A DNA stretch of 64,000 nt from Crossiella sp. CA-258035. GTDB taxonomy: Bacteria > Actinomycetota > Actinomycetes > Mycobacteriales > Pseudonocardiaceae. Made by a program: the position numbers and the translations under genes. Shown one piece after another: positions 51,133 through 63,544 of this stretch. Positions within the stretch are counted from its first letter, which is position 1; every line of letters begins with the position of its first letter. The stretch covers positions 6,480,001 through 6,544,000 of the forward strand of contig NZ_CP116413.1 of NCBI RefSeq assembly GCF_030064675.1. Direction: 5' to 3'. The notes beneath the pieces were generated by a model that saw only the letters and a program-made list of their open reading frames with translations, did no database searches and had not been told where the DNA came from.

Positions 51133-51756
51133 CTAGGACTTTCGGACCGGGCGCCGCCGGGTGGCGATGCCTTCGAGCAGGATGCCGAGGTACTGCCGGG
51201 CCACATCGCCTGCGGAGAGCGCGCCGTCGGGGCGGTACCAGTGCACCGCGACCCACACCGTGTCCCGGACGAACCGGTACACCAGCTCGACATCCAGGTC
51301 CGGCCGGAACACCCCGGCGCGCACCCCGTCCTCCAGGATGCCGACCCACAGCTTGCGGAACTCCACGTTGTGGTCACCGAGGTAGGCGAAGCGTTCCTGC
51401 TGGGCCAGGTGCTTGGCCTCGTTCTGGTAGATCGCCACCTCGGCGTGGTGGGCGTCGATGCACTCGAAGGAGGTGATCACCACCTGTTCCAGGCGCTGCC
51501 GCGGCCCCAGCTCGCCCGCCTCGATCTCCCGGTAGCGGCCGAAGAGCTCGTCGAGGAAGTTGCGCAGGATCTCATCGGCCATCGACTCCTTCGAGTCGAA
51601 GTGGTGGTACAGGCTGCCGGAGAGGATGCCTGCCGCGTCGGCGATGTCGCGGACCGTGGTCGCCCGGTAGCCGCGGTCGGCGAACAGCCGCGCGGCCAGC
51701 GCGAGCAGTTCCGCGCGGCGCTGCGATCCGCTCTCGGGGGCACGTTTCGCTGTCAC
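51133..51756 (-). CDS. kstR2: TetR family repressor KstR2
   Basis: A 207-residue TetR-type repressor with HTH in RAELLALAARLFADRGYRAT and TVRDIADAAGILSGSLYHHF. The C-terminal ligand domain fits KstR2, whose inducer is HIP-CoA, the propionate of the steroid C/D rings. The gene sits between ipdF and fadA6, exactly the mycobacterial order, and a perfect KstR2-consensus site is in the nearby fadE30/fadD3 promoter. GTG at 51756 with GAAGGAGAG upstream. Strong assignment by synteny and binding site together. Confidence 0.88.
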   Translation of the reverse strand: MTAKRAPESGSQRRAELLALAARLFADRGYRATTVRDIADAAGILSGSLYHHFDSKESMADEILRNFLDELFGRYREIEAGELGPRQRLEQVVITSFECIDAHHAEVAIYQNEAKHLAQQERFAYLGDHNVEFRKLWVGILEDGVRAGVFRPDLDVELVYRFVRDTVWVAVHWYRPDGALSAGDVARQYLGILLEGIATRRRPVRKS

Positions 51757-51767
51757 TGCTCTCCTTC

Positions 51768-52538
51768 TCACGGGTGCTGGCTGCTCACCGACAGCACCTC
51801 GCCGGTGAGGTAGGTGGCGTAGTCGCTGGCCAGGAACACCATCACGGTGGCCACCTCCCAGGGCTGCGCCGCCCGGCCGAACGCCTCCCGCCCGGCCAGT
51901 TCGGTGAGCAGCTCGTCGCTGGTCACCTTGGCCAGAAAGGGGTGTGCGGCCAGGCTGGGCGCGACCGCGTTCACCCGGATCCCGTGCTGGGCCACATCCA
52001 GCGCGGTGCACCGGGTGAACGCCATCACGCCGGCCTTGGCCGCAGCGTAGTGCGCCTGCCCTGCCTGGGCGCGCCACCCGATCACCGAGGCGTTGTTCAC
52101 GATCGCGCCGCCGCCGCCCTGCTCGACCATCAGCCGCAGCGCGGCCCTGGTGCAGCGGAAGGTCCCGTTCAGGGTGACGTCGAGGACCCGCTGCCACTGC
52201 TCGTCGGTCATCTCCAGCACCGAGGCGGTGCCGCCGAGGCCGGCGTTGTTCACCACCACGTCGATCCGTCCGAAGTGGACAGCCGCGCCGGTGAACAGGG
52301 CCTGCACCTGGCTCTCGTCGGTGACGTCGCAGGGAATGCCGGTGACCTGCTCGCCGTGCTCGGCGGCCAGCCGCTCGACCGTCTCGGCCAGTCGCCGCTG
52401 GTGCCAGTCGCTGACCACCACCGCCGCGCCCTCCAGCAGGCAGCGTTCCGCGGTGGCCGACCCGATCCCGGTGCCGGCGGCGGCGGTGACCACCGCGACC
52501 TTGCCGGTCAGCAGCCCGTGTCCCGCTGGTGGCTTCAC
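51768..52538 (-). CDS. ipdF: short-chain dehydrogenase IpdF (5-hydroxy-HIP-CoA reductase type)
   Basis: A 256-residue classical SDR: VVTAAAGTGIGSATAERCLL cofactor loop, NNAGLGG, and catalytic S in VNNASVIGW with YAAAKAGVMAF. IpdF reduces or oxidises the 5-hydroxy group of the HIP propionate intermediate during ring C/D catabolism. GTG at 52538 overlaps the fadE30 stop by GTGA and follows AAGGAGG. Second gene of the fadE30 operon. Assigned by position relative to kstR2 and fadE30 as in Rv3559c. Confidence 0.82.
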   Translation of the reverse strand: MKPPAGHGLLTGKVAVVTAAAGTGIGSATAERCLLEGAAVVVSDWHQRRLAETVERLAAEHGEQVTGIPCDVTDESQVQALFTGAAVHFGRIDVVVNNAGLGGTASVLEMTDEQWQRVLDVTLNGTFRCTRAALRLMVEQGGGGAIVNNASVIGWRAQAGQAHYAAAKAGVMAFTRCTALDVAQHGIRVNAVAPSLAAHPFLAKVTSDELLTELAGREAFGRAAQPWEVATVMVFLASDYATYLTGEVLSVSSQHP

Positions 52539-53674
52539 GGCCGAACCTCCTTGGGCAGCCCCAGAATCCGCTCGGCGATGATGTTGCGCTGGATCTCGTC
52601 GGACCCGCCGTAGATGGTGTCCGCCCGGCTGAACAGGAACAGCCGCTGCCACCGGTCCAGGTCACCGGGCGCGGTCAGCCCGGCCCCGCCGCGCACCGCC
52701 ATCGCCAGCTCGCCGAGTCCCCGGTGCCAGCGGGACCAGCACAGCTTGGCCACCGAGGCCTCGAACCCGGTGCCCGGACCGGACATGGTGCGCAGCGCCT
52801 GCGCGCGCATGACCTCCAGTCCGATCCAGGCCCTGGTCAACCGTTCCCGGATGCCGGGCTCGGCCAGCGCGCCGGTCTGCCTGGCCACCTCGACCAGCGC
52901 GGCCAGCTCGTTGCCGAACCCGACCTGCTGCCCCAGCGTCGCCGCGCCCCGCTCCACGGCGAGGGTGCCCATGGCCACCCGCCAACCGTCACCCGGTTGG
53001 CCCACAACGAGTTCCGCCGGGGTGCGGGCCTGTTCGAAGAAGACCTCGTTGAACTCGGCGGTGCCGGTGAGCTGCCGGATCGGCCGCACCCGCACGCCGG
53101 GCTGGTCCATCGGGATCAGCAGGTAGGACAGCCCGGCCTGCCGCCGCGACCCGGGTTCGGTGCGCACCAGCGCGAAGCACCACTGGGCCAGATGGGCGAG
53201 CGAGGTCCACACCTTCTGGCCGGTGACCACCCATTCGCCGCCGTCCAGGTGGGCTGAGGTGCGCACCGCGGCCAGGTCGGAACCGGCCTCCGGTTCGGAG
53301 TAGCCCTGGCACCACAGCTCGCGCACTGCGGCGATGCCGGGCAGGAACCGCTGCCGCTGTTCGGGTGAACCGAAGGCGATCAGCGTGGGCCCCAGCAGTT
53401 CCTCGCCCACGTGGCTCACCCTGGCCGGGGCCTCGGCTCGCGCGTACTCCTCGTGGAAGATCACCTGCTGGGCCACCGGCAGGCCACGTCCGCCGTGCTC
53501 GACCGGCCAGCCGAGGCAGGTCCAGCCCGCCGCGGCCAGGTGCCGGTCCCAGGCCAGCCGCTGCTCGAATGCCTCGTGCTCGCGGCCGGGGCCGCCAAGT
53601 CCGCGCAGGGCCGCGAAATCGCCGGTCAGGTTGGCCGTGAGCCAGTCCCTGACCGAGCGCCGGAACGGATCCAT
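52535..53674 (-). CDS. fadE30: acyl-CoA dehydrogenase FadE30
   Basis: A 379-residue acyl-CoA dehydrogenase (FAD). Features: WTCLGWPVEHGGRGLPVAQQ, then WCQGYSEPEAGSDLAAVRTS in the FAD domain, and the C-terminal YGGSDEIQRNIIAERILGLP helix. FadE30 dehydrogenates 5-hydroxy-HIP-CoA, the first step of ring-C/D beta-oxidation. ATG at 53674 has GGAGG upstream; earlier starts extend it without a ribosome site. First gene of a four-gene operon with ipdF, kstR2 and fadA6, divergent from fadD3 over the KstR2 operator. Confidence 0.85.
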   Translation of the reverse strand: MDPFRRSVRDWLTANLTGDFAALRGLGGPGREHEAFEQRLAWDRHLAAAGWTCLGWPVEHGGRGLPVAQQVIFHEEYARAEAPARVSHVGEELLGPTLIAFGSPEQRQRFLPGIAAVRELWCQGYSEPEAGSDLAAVRTSAHLDGGEWVVTGQKVWTSLAHLAQWCFALVRTEPGSRRQAGLSYLLIPMDQPGVRVRPIRQLTGTAEFNEVFFEQARTPAELVVGQPGDGWRVAMGTLAVERGAATLGQQVGFGNELAALVEVARQTGALAEPGIRERLTRAWIGLEVMRAQALRTMSGPGTGFEASVAKLCWSRWHRGLGELAMAVRGGAGLTAPGDLDRWQRLFLFSRADTIYGGSDEIQRNIIAERILGLPKEVRP

Positions 53675-53710
53675 GTCGGCCTCCAGGCTTCTCAAGGCGC
53701 ACCGACCTGC

Positions 53711-53739
53711 GTAGGCTAGCCTACCAAGCACTTGCTTGG
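53711..53739. promoter_or_regulatory. divergent promoter with KstR2 operator
   Basis: ACCAAGCACTTGCT (53723-53736) matches every fixed position of the KstR2 consensus AnCAAGnnCTTGnT and is part of the perfect inverted repeat CCAAGCA-CT-TGCTTGG (53724-53739). It abuts a second palindrome GTAGGCTAGCCTAC (53711-53724) that holds TAGCCT on both strands, giving back-to-back -10 boxes for fadE30 and fadD3. KstR2 bound here would block both. Confidence 0.85.
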
Positions 53740-53748
53740 AGGTGTTCG

Positions 53749-55248
53749 GTGAATCCCAGCACCATCCCCGCGGCGCTGCACTCGGCGGCGCAGCGGTTCG
53801 GCGCGGCCGAGGCCGTGGTGGACGGCGAGGTGCGCTGGAACTTCACCGGTCTGCTGGGCCGGGTGCGCACCGCGGCCGGGGTGTTCCTCGGCGCGGGCCT
53901 GGCTCCCGGCGAGCGGGTGGCGGTGCTCGGCCCGAACACCGCGCACTGGGTGGTCGCCGCGCTGGGCGCGCTGTACGCGGGCGGCACCCTGGTTCCGGTC
54001 AACACCCGTTTCACCGCAACGGAAACCCAGGACCTGCTCCGGCGCAGCGGGGCCAGGGCGCTGGTGGTGGCCGAGGAGTTCCTCGGCGTGGACCACCTCG
54101 CCGAACTGGAGAAAGTGGGCCTGCCACCGGGTCTGCGCACCGTGTTGCGCCTCCCGGCCGACCCGGCCGCACCCGGGTTGTCCGGCTCACCGGTGCCGCT
54201 GGCCGAGGTGACGGAGCGGGCGGAGTCGGTGCGGGGCAACGAGGTCAGCGACATCCTGTTCACCTCCGGCACCACCGGCCGCAGCAAGGGCGCGATGAGC
54301 GCGCACCGCCAGTCGCTGAGGGTGGCGGCGGCCTGGGCCGAGCTGGCCGGGTTGCGCGCGGGCGACCGGTACCTGGTGGTGAACCCGTTCTTCCACAGCT
54401 TCGGCTACAAGATCGGCATCCTGGCCTGCCTGCTCACCGGCGCGACCCTGGTGCCACAGGCGGTGTTCCGCCCGGCGGAGACGGTGCGGCTGATCGAGCG
54501 GGAGCGGATCACCGTGCTGCCCGGCGCGCCCACCATCTACCAGTCCCTGCTCGACCACCCCCGTTCGGCGGACCTGTCCTCGTTGCGGCTGGCGGTGACC
54601 GGGGCGGCGGTGGTGCCGGTGCGGCTGGTGGAGCGGATGCGGACTGAGCTGGGCTTCGACACCGTGCTCACCGCGTACGGGCTGACCGAGGCGGTGGTGG
54701 CCACCATGTGCCGTCCCGAGGACGATCCGGTCACCGTGGCCACCACCTGCGGCCGTCCGGCGGCCGGGTTCGAGCTGCGGCTGGCACCCAACGGCGAGGT
54801 GTTGTTGCGCGGCCCCAACCTGATGCTGGGCTACCTGGACGATCCGGTCGCGACGGCGGCCGCGGTGGACGCCGAGGGCTGGCTGCACACCGGTGACCTC
54901 GGCCGGGTGGACGAACGTGGCTACCTCACCATCACCGACCGGCTCAAGGACATGTACATCTGCGGCGGCTTCAACGTCTACCCCGCCGAGGTCGAGCAGG
55001 CCCTGTCCAGGCTGGACGGGGTGGCCGAGTCGGCGGTGATCGGGGTGCCGGACCAGCGCCTGGGCGAGGTGGGCCACGCGGTCGTGGTCACCAGTCCCGG
55101 CGCTCGACTGTCCACTTCGGACGTCATCGGGTTCTGCAAGGCGAGGCTGGCCAACTTCAAGGTGCCGCGCACGGTGGAGTTCCGGGCCTCGCTGCCCAGG
55201 AACGCCGCGGGCAAGGTGCTCAAACAGCGGTTGCGCGAGGAGAGCTGA
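53749..55248 (+). CDS. fadD3: HIP-CoA synthetase FadD3
   Basis: A 499-residue acyl-CoA synthetase of the ANL superfamily that activates the steroid C/D-ring propionate (HIP) with CoA. P-loop-like A3 motif SGTTGRSKGAM, YGLTEAVVATM, TGDLGRVDERGY and the catalytic C-terminal lysine in NAAGKVLKQ are all seen. GTG at 53749 follows GGAGGTG. First gene of the plus-strand fadD3-echA-fadE31-fadE32-fadE33 operon, with stop/start overlaps throughout; controlled by KstR2. Confidence 0.88.
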   Translation: MNPSTIPAALHSAAQRFGAAEAVVDGEVRWNFTGLLGRVRTAAGVFLGAGLAPGERVAVLGPNTAHWVVAALGALYAGGTLVPVNTRFTATETQDLLRRSGARALVVAEEFLGVDHLAELEKVGLPPGLRTVLRLPADPAAPGLSGSPVPLAEVTERAESVRGNEVSDILFTSGTTGRSKGAMSAHRQSLRVAAAWAELAGLRAGDRYLVVNPFFHSFGYKIGILACLLTGATLVPQAVFRPAETVRLIERERITVLPGAPTIYQSLLDHPRSADLSSLRLAVTGAAVVPVRLVERMRTELGFDTVLTAYGLTEAVVATMCRPEDDPVTVATTCGRPAAGFELRLAPNGEVLLRGPNLMLGYLDDPVATAAAVDAEGWLHTGDLGRVDERGYLTITDRLKDMYICGGFNVYPAEVEQALSRLDGVAESAVIGVPDQRLGEVGHAVVVTSPGARLSTSDVIGFCKARLANFKVPRTVEFRASLPRNAAGKVLKQRLREES

Positions 55249-56075
55249 TGGTGGTCGAGTACGTCCGCAGGGACGCGGTGGCGGTGGTCACGATGAACCG
55301 CCCGGAGTACCGCAACGCGCAGAACTCGGCGATGACCTACGCCCTGGACGAGGCGTTCGCCCGCGCGGTCAACGATCCCGAGGTCAAGGTGATCGTGCTG
55401 GCCGGTGCGGGCGAGCACTTCTCCGCGGGCCACGACATCGGCAGTCCCGGCCGGGACGCGGACACCGCGTTCGACCGGAAAGCCGTGCTGTGGTGGGACC
55501 ACACCGACCGCGAGGGCGGGGATCGCCGGTATGCCAGGGAGATGGAGGTCTACCTCGGCATGTGCCGGCGTTGGCGGGAGATCCCCAAACCGATGGTCGC
55601 GATGGTGCAGGGCGCGTGCATCGCGGGCGGGCTGATGCTGGCCTGGGTGTGCGACCTGATCGTCGCGGCGGAGGACGCGTTCTTCGCCGATCCGGTGGTG
55701 CGCATGGGCATTCCCGGGGTGGAGTACTTCGCGCACCCGTGGGCGCTGGGTCCCAGGGCAGCGAAGGAGGTGCTGTTCACCGGGGACCGGTTCAGCGCGG
55801 CCCGCGCCTACGAGTGGGGCATGGTGAGCCGGGTGGTGCCGCGCGCCGAGCTGGCCGAGTCCACGTTCGCACTGGCCGAGCGGATCGCCCGGATGCCGCA
55901 GTTCGGGCTGGCGCTGGCCAAGCGCGCGGTGAACCAGTGCGAGGACCTGATGGGCCAGCGGGCCGGCATGGACTCGGTGTTCGGCCTGCACCACCTGGCG
56001 CACGCGCACAACGCGGAGACCAGCCCGGACGCCTTGGCGGGTCTGGACGCCCGGTCGATGCGCGCGGGCGGCTGA
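55248..56075 (+). CDS. enoyl-CoA hydratase/isomerase family protein
   Basis: A 275-residue crotonase-fold protein. The oxyanion-hole signatures are GEHFSAGHDIG and QGACIAGGLMLAWVCDLIVAA; the catalytic glutamates are not both obvious (DPVVRMGIPGVEYFAHP at the second site). An insert of about 25 residues around 65-95 lengthens the usual 250. It starts within the fadD3 stop and ends one base before fadE31. M. tuberculosis has no gene at this place, so this is an added step or a relocated EchA; its substrate is unknown. Confidence 0.78.
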   Translation: MVVEYVRRDAVAVVTMNRPEYRNAQNSAMTYALDEAFARAVNDPEVKVIVLAGAGEHFSAGHDIGSPGRDADTAFDRKAVLWWDHTDREGGDRRYAREMEVYLGMCRRWREIPKPMVAMVQGACIAGGLMLAWVCDLIVAAEDAFFADPVVRMGIPGVEYFAHPWALGPRAAKEVLFTGDRFSAARAYEWGMVSRVVPRAELAESTFALAERIARMPQFGLALAKRAVNQCEDLMGQRAGMDSVFGLHHLAHAHNAETSPDALAGLDARSMRAGG

Positions 56076-56076
56076 G

Positions 56077-57204
56077 GTGGACCTGACCCTGGACGCCGAG
56101 TCCCGCGCTTTCCGGGCCGAGGCAACGGAATGGCTGGCCGCGCACACCCCCGGGCGGCTGCCGTCACTGGACACGGCGGAGGGGTTCGCCGCCCACCGCG
56201 ACTGGGAACGCACGCTGGCCCGGCACCGCTGGTCGGTGGTGAGCTGGCCCAAGGAGTTCGGCGGCCGGGACGCCTCGCTGCTGCACTGGCTGCTGTTCGA
56301 GGAGGCCTACTACGCCGCGGGCGCACCGGTCCGGGTCAGCCAGAACGGCATCTTCCTACTGGCCCCCACCCTGTTCACGCACGGCACCGAGGAGCAACGG
56401 CGCCGCCTGCTACCGCCGATGGCCAGTGCCGAGCAGGTGTGGGCGCAGGCCTGGTCCGAACCCGAGGCGGGCAGCGACCTGGCCGGGATCCGTAGCAGGG
56501 CAAGGCGAACCGACGGCGGCTGGCTGCTGTCCGGGCAGAAGACGTGGAGCTCGCGGGCCGCCTTCGCCGACCGCGCCTTCGGCCTGTTCCGCACTGACCC
56601 GGCCGCCGAGCGCCACCGCGGCCTGACCTACTTCCTGTTCGACCTGCGCGCCCCCGGCGTGACCGTGCGCCCGATCCCGCAACTGGACGGCGAACCGGGC
56701 TTCGCCGAGATCTTCCTGGACGAGGTCTTCGTGCCGGACGTCGATGTCCTTGGCGCGCCGGGAGACGGCTGGCGGGTGGCGATGAGCACCTCGGCCAACG
56801 AACGCGGGCTGTCCCTGCGCAGCCCCGGCCGTTTCCAGGCCACCGCCCGCAAACTCGTGGAACTGTGGCAGCGCAGGGAGGACCCCGGCCTGCGGGACCG
56901 GGTGGTGGACGCCTGGATCGGCGCGCAGTCCTACCGGCTGCACACCCTGGCCACCGTCACCCGCCTGGCCGAGGGCGGTGAGCTGGGCGCGGAGTCCAGT
57001 GCAGGCAAGCTGTTCTGGTCGGAGCTGGACCTGGACCTGCACGAGACCGCCTTGGAGCTGCTGGGCGCGGAGGCCGAGCTGGACGGCGAGTGGTCCCACG
57101 GCTGGCTGTTCGCGCTGGCCGGGCCGATCTACGCGGGCACCAACGAGATCCAGCGCACGGTGGTGGCCGAACGCCTGCTCGGCCTGCCCAGGAGCCCGCG
57201 ATGA
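56077..57204 (+). CDS. fadE31: acyl-CoA dehydrogenase FadE31
   Basis: A 375-residue acyl-CoA dehydrogenase: VVSWPKEFGGRDASLLHWLL, WAQAWSEPEAGSDLAGIRSR and the C-terminal YAGTNEIQRTVVAERLLGLP. In mycobacteria FadE31 has been reported to pair with smaller FadE partners such as FadE32 and FadE33 in heteromers. GTG at 56077, one base after the EchA stop. Its stop overlaps fadE32 by ATGA. Confidence 0.83.
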   Translation: MDLTLDAESRAFRAEATEWLAAHTPGRLPSLDTAEGFAAHRDWERTLARHRWSVVSWPKEFGGRDASLLHWLLFEEAYYAAGAPVRVSQNGIFLLAPTLFTHGTEEQRRRLLPPMASAEQVWAQAWSEPEAGSDLAGIRSRARRTDGGWLLSGQKTWSSRAAFADRAFGLFRTDPAAERHRGLTYFLFDLRAPGVTVRPIPQLDGEPGFAEIFLDEVFVPDVDVLGAPGDGWRVAMSTSANERGLSLRSPGRFQATARKLVELWQRREDPGLRDRVVDAWIGAQSYRLHTLATVTRLAEGGELGAESSAGKLFWSELDLDLHETALELLGAEAELDGEWSHGWLFALAGPIYAGTNEIQRTVVAERLLGLPRSPR

Positions 57205-58115
57205 GATTCGCCCTCACCCCGGAGCAGACCGAGTTCGCCAAGTCCCTGCACACCGCCCTGGACGCCACCGCGGACCCGTGGCCTGCCCTGGTCGAGCTGG
57301 GCGTCCCGGCGCTGCTGATCCCGGAGCGGCACGGCGGGCTGGGCGCGGAGCCGATCGACCTGGTGGTGGCGGTGGAGGAACTGGGCCACCACGCCGTCCC
57401 CGGCCCACTCGCCGACACCCTGGCCGCCCTACCGGTGCTGCTGAGCCAGCACCCAGAACTGTTGGCCGAACTGGTTTCCGGCACCCGGGCAGCGCTGGTG
57501 ATGCCGCCCCACGCGCCACTCGCGCTGGCCGCCGACCGCTACTTCCACCTCGACGGGGACACCCTCGCCGCGGGCGAACCCGGCCCGGCACAAGCCTCCG
57601 TCGACCCCCGCCGTCACCTCCACCACATCACGCCTGCCGAACCCCTCGCCACCGGCCCCGCCGTCCGCGAAGCCGCCGCGCGGGCCTTCAACCTCGCCAC
57701 CCTGGCCACCGCCGCGCAACTGCTCGGCGCCGCCCGCGGCATGCTGGAGCTCACCCTCCGGCACGCCAAGGCCCGCACCCAGTTCGGCCGTCCGATCGGC
57801 GCGTTCCAGGCGGTCCAGCACCGCCTCGCCGACACCCACGTGGCCCTCGAACTGGCCCGCCCCCTCACCAACGCCGCCGCGCTCACCCTGACCGCCCGCG
57901 ACGTCTCCGCGGCCAGGGTCGCCGCCGCCGAGGCCGCGCACCGCACCGCCAGGACCGCGCTGCAACTGCACGGCGCGATCGGCTACACCCGGGAATATCC
58001 GCTCAGCCGCTGGCTCACCCTGGTCCGCGCCCTGCGCACCAGCTGGGGCACCCAGGACCACCACCGCGGCCGGGTGCTGGCCGCGCTCACGGAGGAACCA
58101 TGGACCTGGGACTGA
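57201..58115 (+). CDS. fadE32: acyl-CoA dehydrogenase FadE32 (short partner subunit)
   Basis: A 304-residue acyl-CoA dehydrogenase-fold protein, shorter than the usual 375-390 because the middle FAD/beta domain is reduced. The C-terminal helical part has LELTLRHAKARTQFGRPIGA and LQLHGAIGYTREYPLSRWLT, which form part of the FAD site of the complex. ATG 57201 overlaps fadE31. Short FadE subunits act in heterotetramers that accept bulky ring-CoA substrates. Confidence 0.83.
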   Translation: MRFALTPEQTEFAKSLHTALDATADPWPALVELGVPALLIPERHGGLGAEPIDLVVAVEELGHHAVPGPLADTLAALPVLLSQHPELLAELVSGTRAALVMPPHAPLALAADRYFHLDGDTLAAGEPGPAQASVDPRRHLHHITPAEPLATGPAVREAAARAFNLATLATAAQLLGAARGMLELTLRHAKARTQFGRPIGAFQAVQHRLADTHVALELARPLTNAAALTLTARDVSAARVAAAEAAHRTARTALQLHGAIGYTREYPLSRWLTLVRALRTSWGTQDHHRGRVLAALTEEPWTWD

Positions 58116-59048
58116 CCGAGGAACAACTGGCCCTGCGCGCCGCCATCCGCTCCGCGCTCTCCCGGGGCCGCCGGGAAATCGACCTCGGACTGTCCATTCC
58201 GGACACCTACGGCGGCCAGGGCGGCGGCCCGGCCGAGGTGGCGGTCGCGCTCGGCGAGCTCCGGCTCACCCCCAACCCGTTGCTCAGTTCGACGCTGGCC
58301 GCCCAGGCCATCCTGGCCACCGGAAACCAGGAGGCCTGCGCCCGCCTGCTCCCCCGCATCGCGGCCGGCGAACCGGCGACCCTGGCCTGGACCGACCACG
58401 AAGGACACTGGGACACTCCGGCCTGCGCCTACGACGGCACATTGACCGGCACCGCGCACTACGTCCTGGACGGTGACCTCACCCTGGTCCTGGCCCGAAC
58501 CAGCACCGGTCCGGCGCTGTTGCTGCCCAGGACCTGTTTCCGCGTGGACTCCTACGCCCTGGACCCCACCCGCCCGCTGGCCACCGTCGAGTGCGCCGAC
58601 ACCCCGGCCGAGCACCTCGGCCCGGCCGACCCCGGCGCGCTCCGCGACCTGGCGGTCACGCTGCTGGCCTACGAGCAGGCCGAGATCGCCGCCGAAGCCC
58701 TGGCCCGCACGGTCGACTACACGAAGACCCGGGTGCAGTTCGGCCGCCCGATCGGCTCCTTCCAGGCGATCAAGCACCGCCTCGCCGACCTGCACCTCAC
58801 CGTGGAGACCGCCCGCTCGGCCGCCCTGCACGCCCTGCTCAACCCCGGCCCCGCACCGGCCGCCCTGGCCAAGGTGCACTGCTCCGAGGCATTGTCCACA
58901 GTGGCCGGTGAGATGATCCAGCTGCACGGCGGCATCGCGATCACCTGGGAACACGAGGCGCACCTGTTCTTCAAACGCGCGCACGGCAGCGCCCAGCTGT
59001 TCGGCAGCCCGGAGCAGCACCTCGCCCGCCTCACCGAGCTTCTCGGCT

Positions 59049-62524
<3,476 letters not shown>

Positions 62525-62528
<4 letters not shown>

Positions 62529-63544
62529 GACGTGATCCCGTTCTCTCGCTGGAGCTCCAGGGCGATGTCGATCAGCTGGTCCTCCTGGCCGCCGACCAGC
62601 CGACGCTGGCCCGCGCGGAGGAGGATCTGCGCGCCGGGGACCTGGTAGCGGCGGGCCACCTGGTCGGCGTGCTTGAGGAAGCTGGAGTAGACGCCGGTGT
62701 AGCCCATCACCAGGGCCAGCCGGGAGAGCAGGCACTCCTCGGGCATGACTGGGCGGACCACGTCCTCGGCGGCGTCGGCGATGGCGAAGAAGTCGATGCC
62801 GGTGCGGAAACCGAGCTTGTCGGCCACCGCGGTGAACGCCTCGGTCGGCGTGTTCCCGGCCCCGGCGCCGAACCTGCGCGCGCTACCGTCGATCTGCCGT
62901 GCGCCCGCACGGACCGCGGCCACCGAGTTGGCCACCGCGAGTCCCAGGTTCTCGTGCCCGTGGAACCCGACCTGCGCGTCCTCGCCGAGCTCGTCGACGA
63001 GCGCCGCCACCCGGTCGCTGACCTGTTCCAGCACCAGCGCGCCTGCCGAGTCGACCACGTAGACGCACTGGCACCCGGCGTCGGCCATGATCCGCGCCTG
63101 CTTGGCCAGGGCCTCCGGCGGCTGGGAATGCGCCATCATCAGGAAGCCGACGGTCTCCAGGCCCCAGTCGCGGGCCAGGCCGAAGTGCTGAACCGAGATA
63201 TCCGCTTCCGTGCAATGTGTCGCGATTCTGCAGATCCGCGCGCCGTTGTCCCTGGCCGCGAGGATGTCGTCGGTGACGCCGACCCCTGGCAACATCAGGA
63301 ACGCGATCCGGGCGCTGGTCGCGGTCTCGGCGGCGATGCGGATGAGGTCCTGTTCGGGGGTGTGGCTGAAGCCGTAGGCGAAGGAGGAGCCGCCGAGCCC
63401 GTCGCCGTGGGTCACCTCGATCACCGGCACCCCGGCCCCGTCCAGCGCGGCCACGATCGCGCGGACCTCCTCGCCGGTGAACTGGTGCCGCTTGTGGTGC
63501 GAGCCGTCCCGCAGCGAGGTGTCGGTCACCCGGACGTCGATCAC
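62525..63544 (-). CDS. hsaF: 4-hydroxy-2-oxohexanoate/oxovalerate aldolase HsaF
   Basis: A 339-residue DRE-TIM metal-dependent aldolase that splits the hydroxy-oxo-acid from steroid ring A to pyruvate and an aldehyde. The start [20 protein letters not shown] gives the DRE motif region; metal ligands include D17-region and [16 protein letters not shown] histidines. GTG at 63544 overlaps the hsaG stop. Forms a channelling complex with the acylating aldehyde dehydrogenase encoded before it. Confidence 0.9.
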
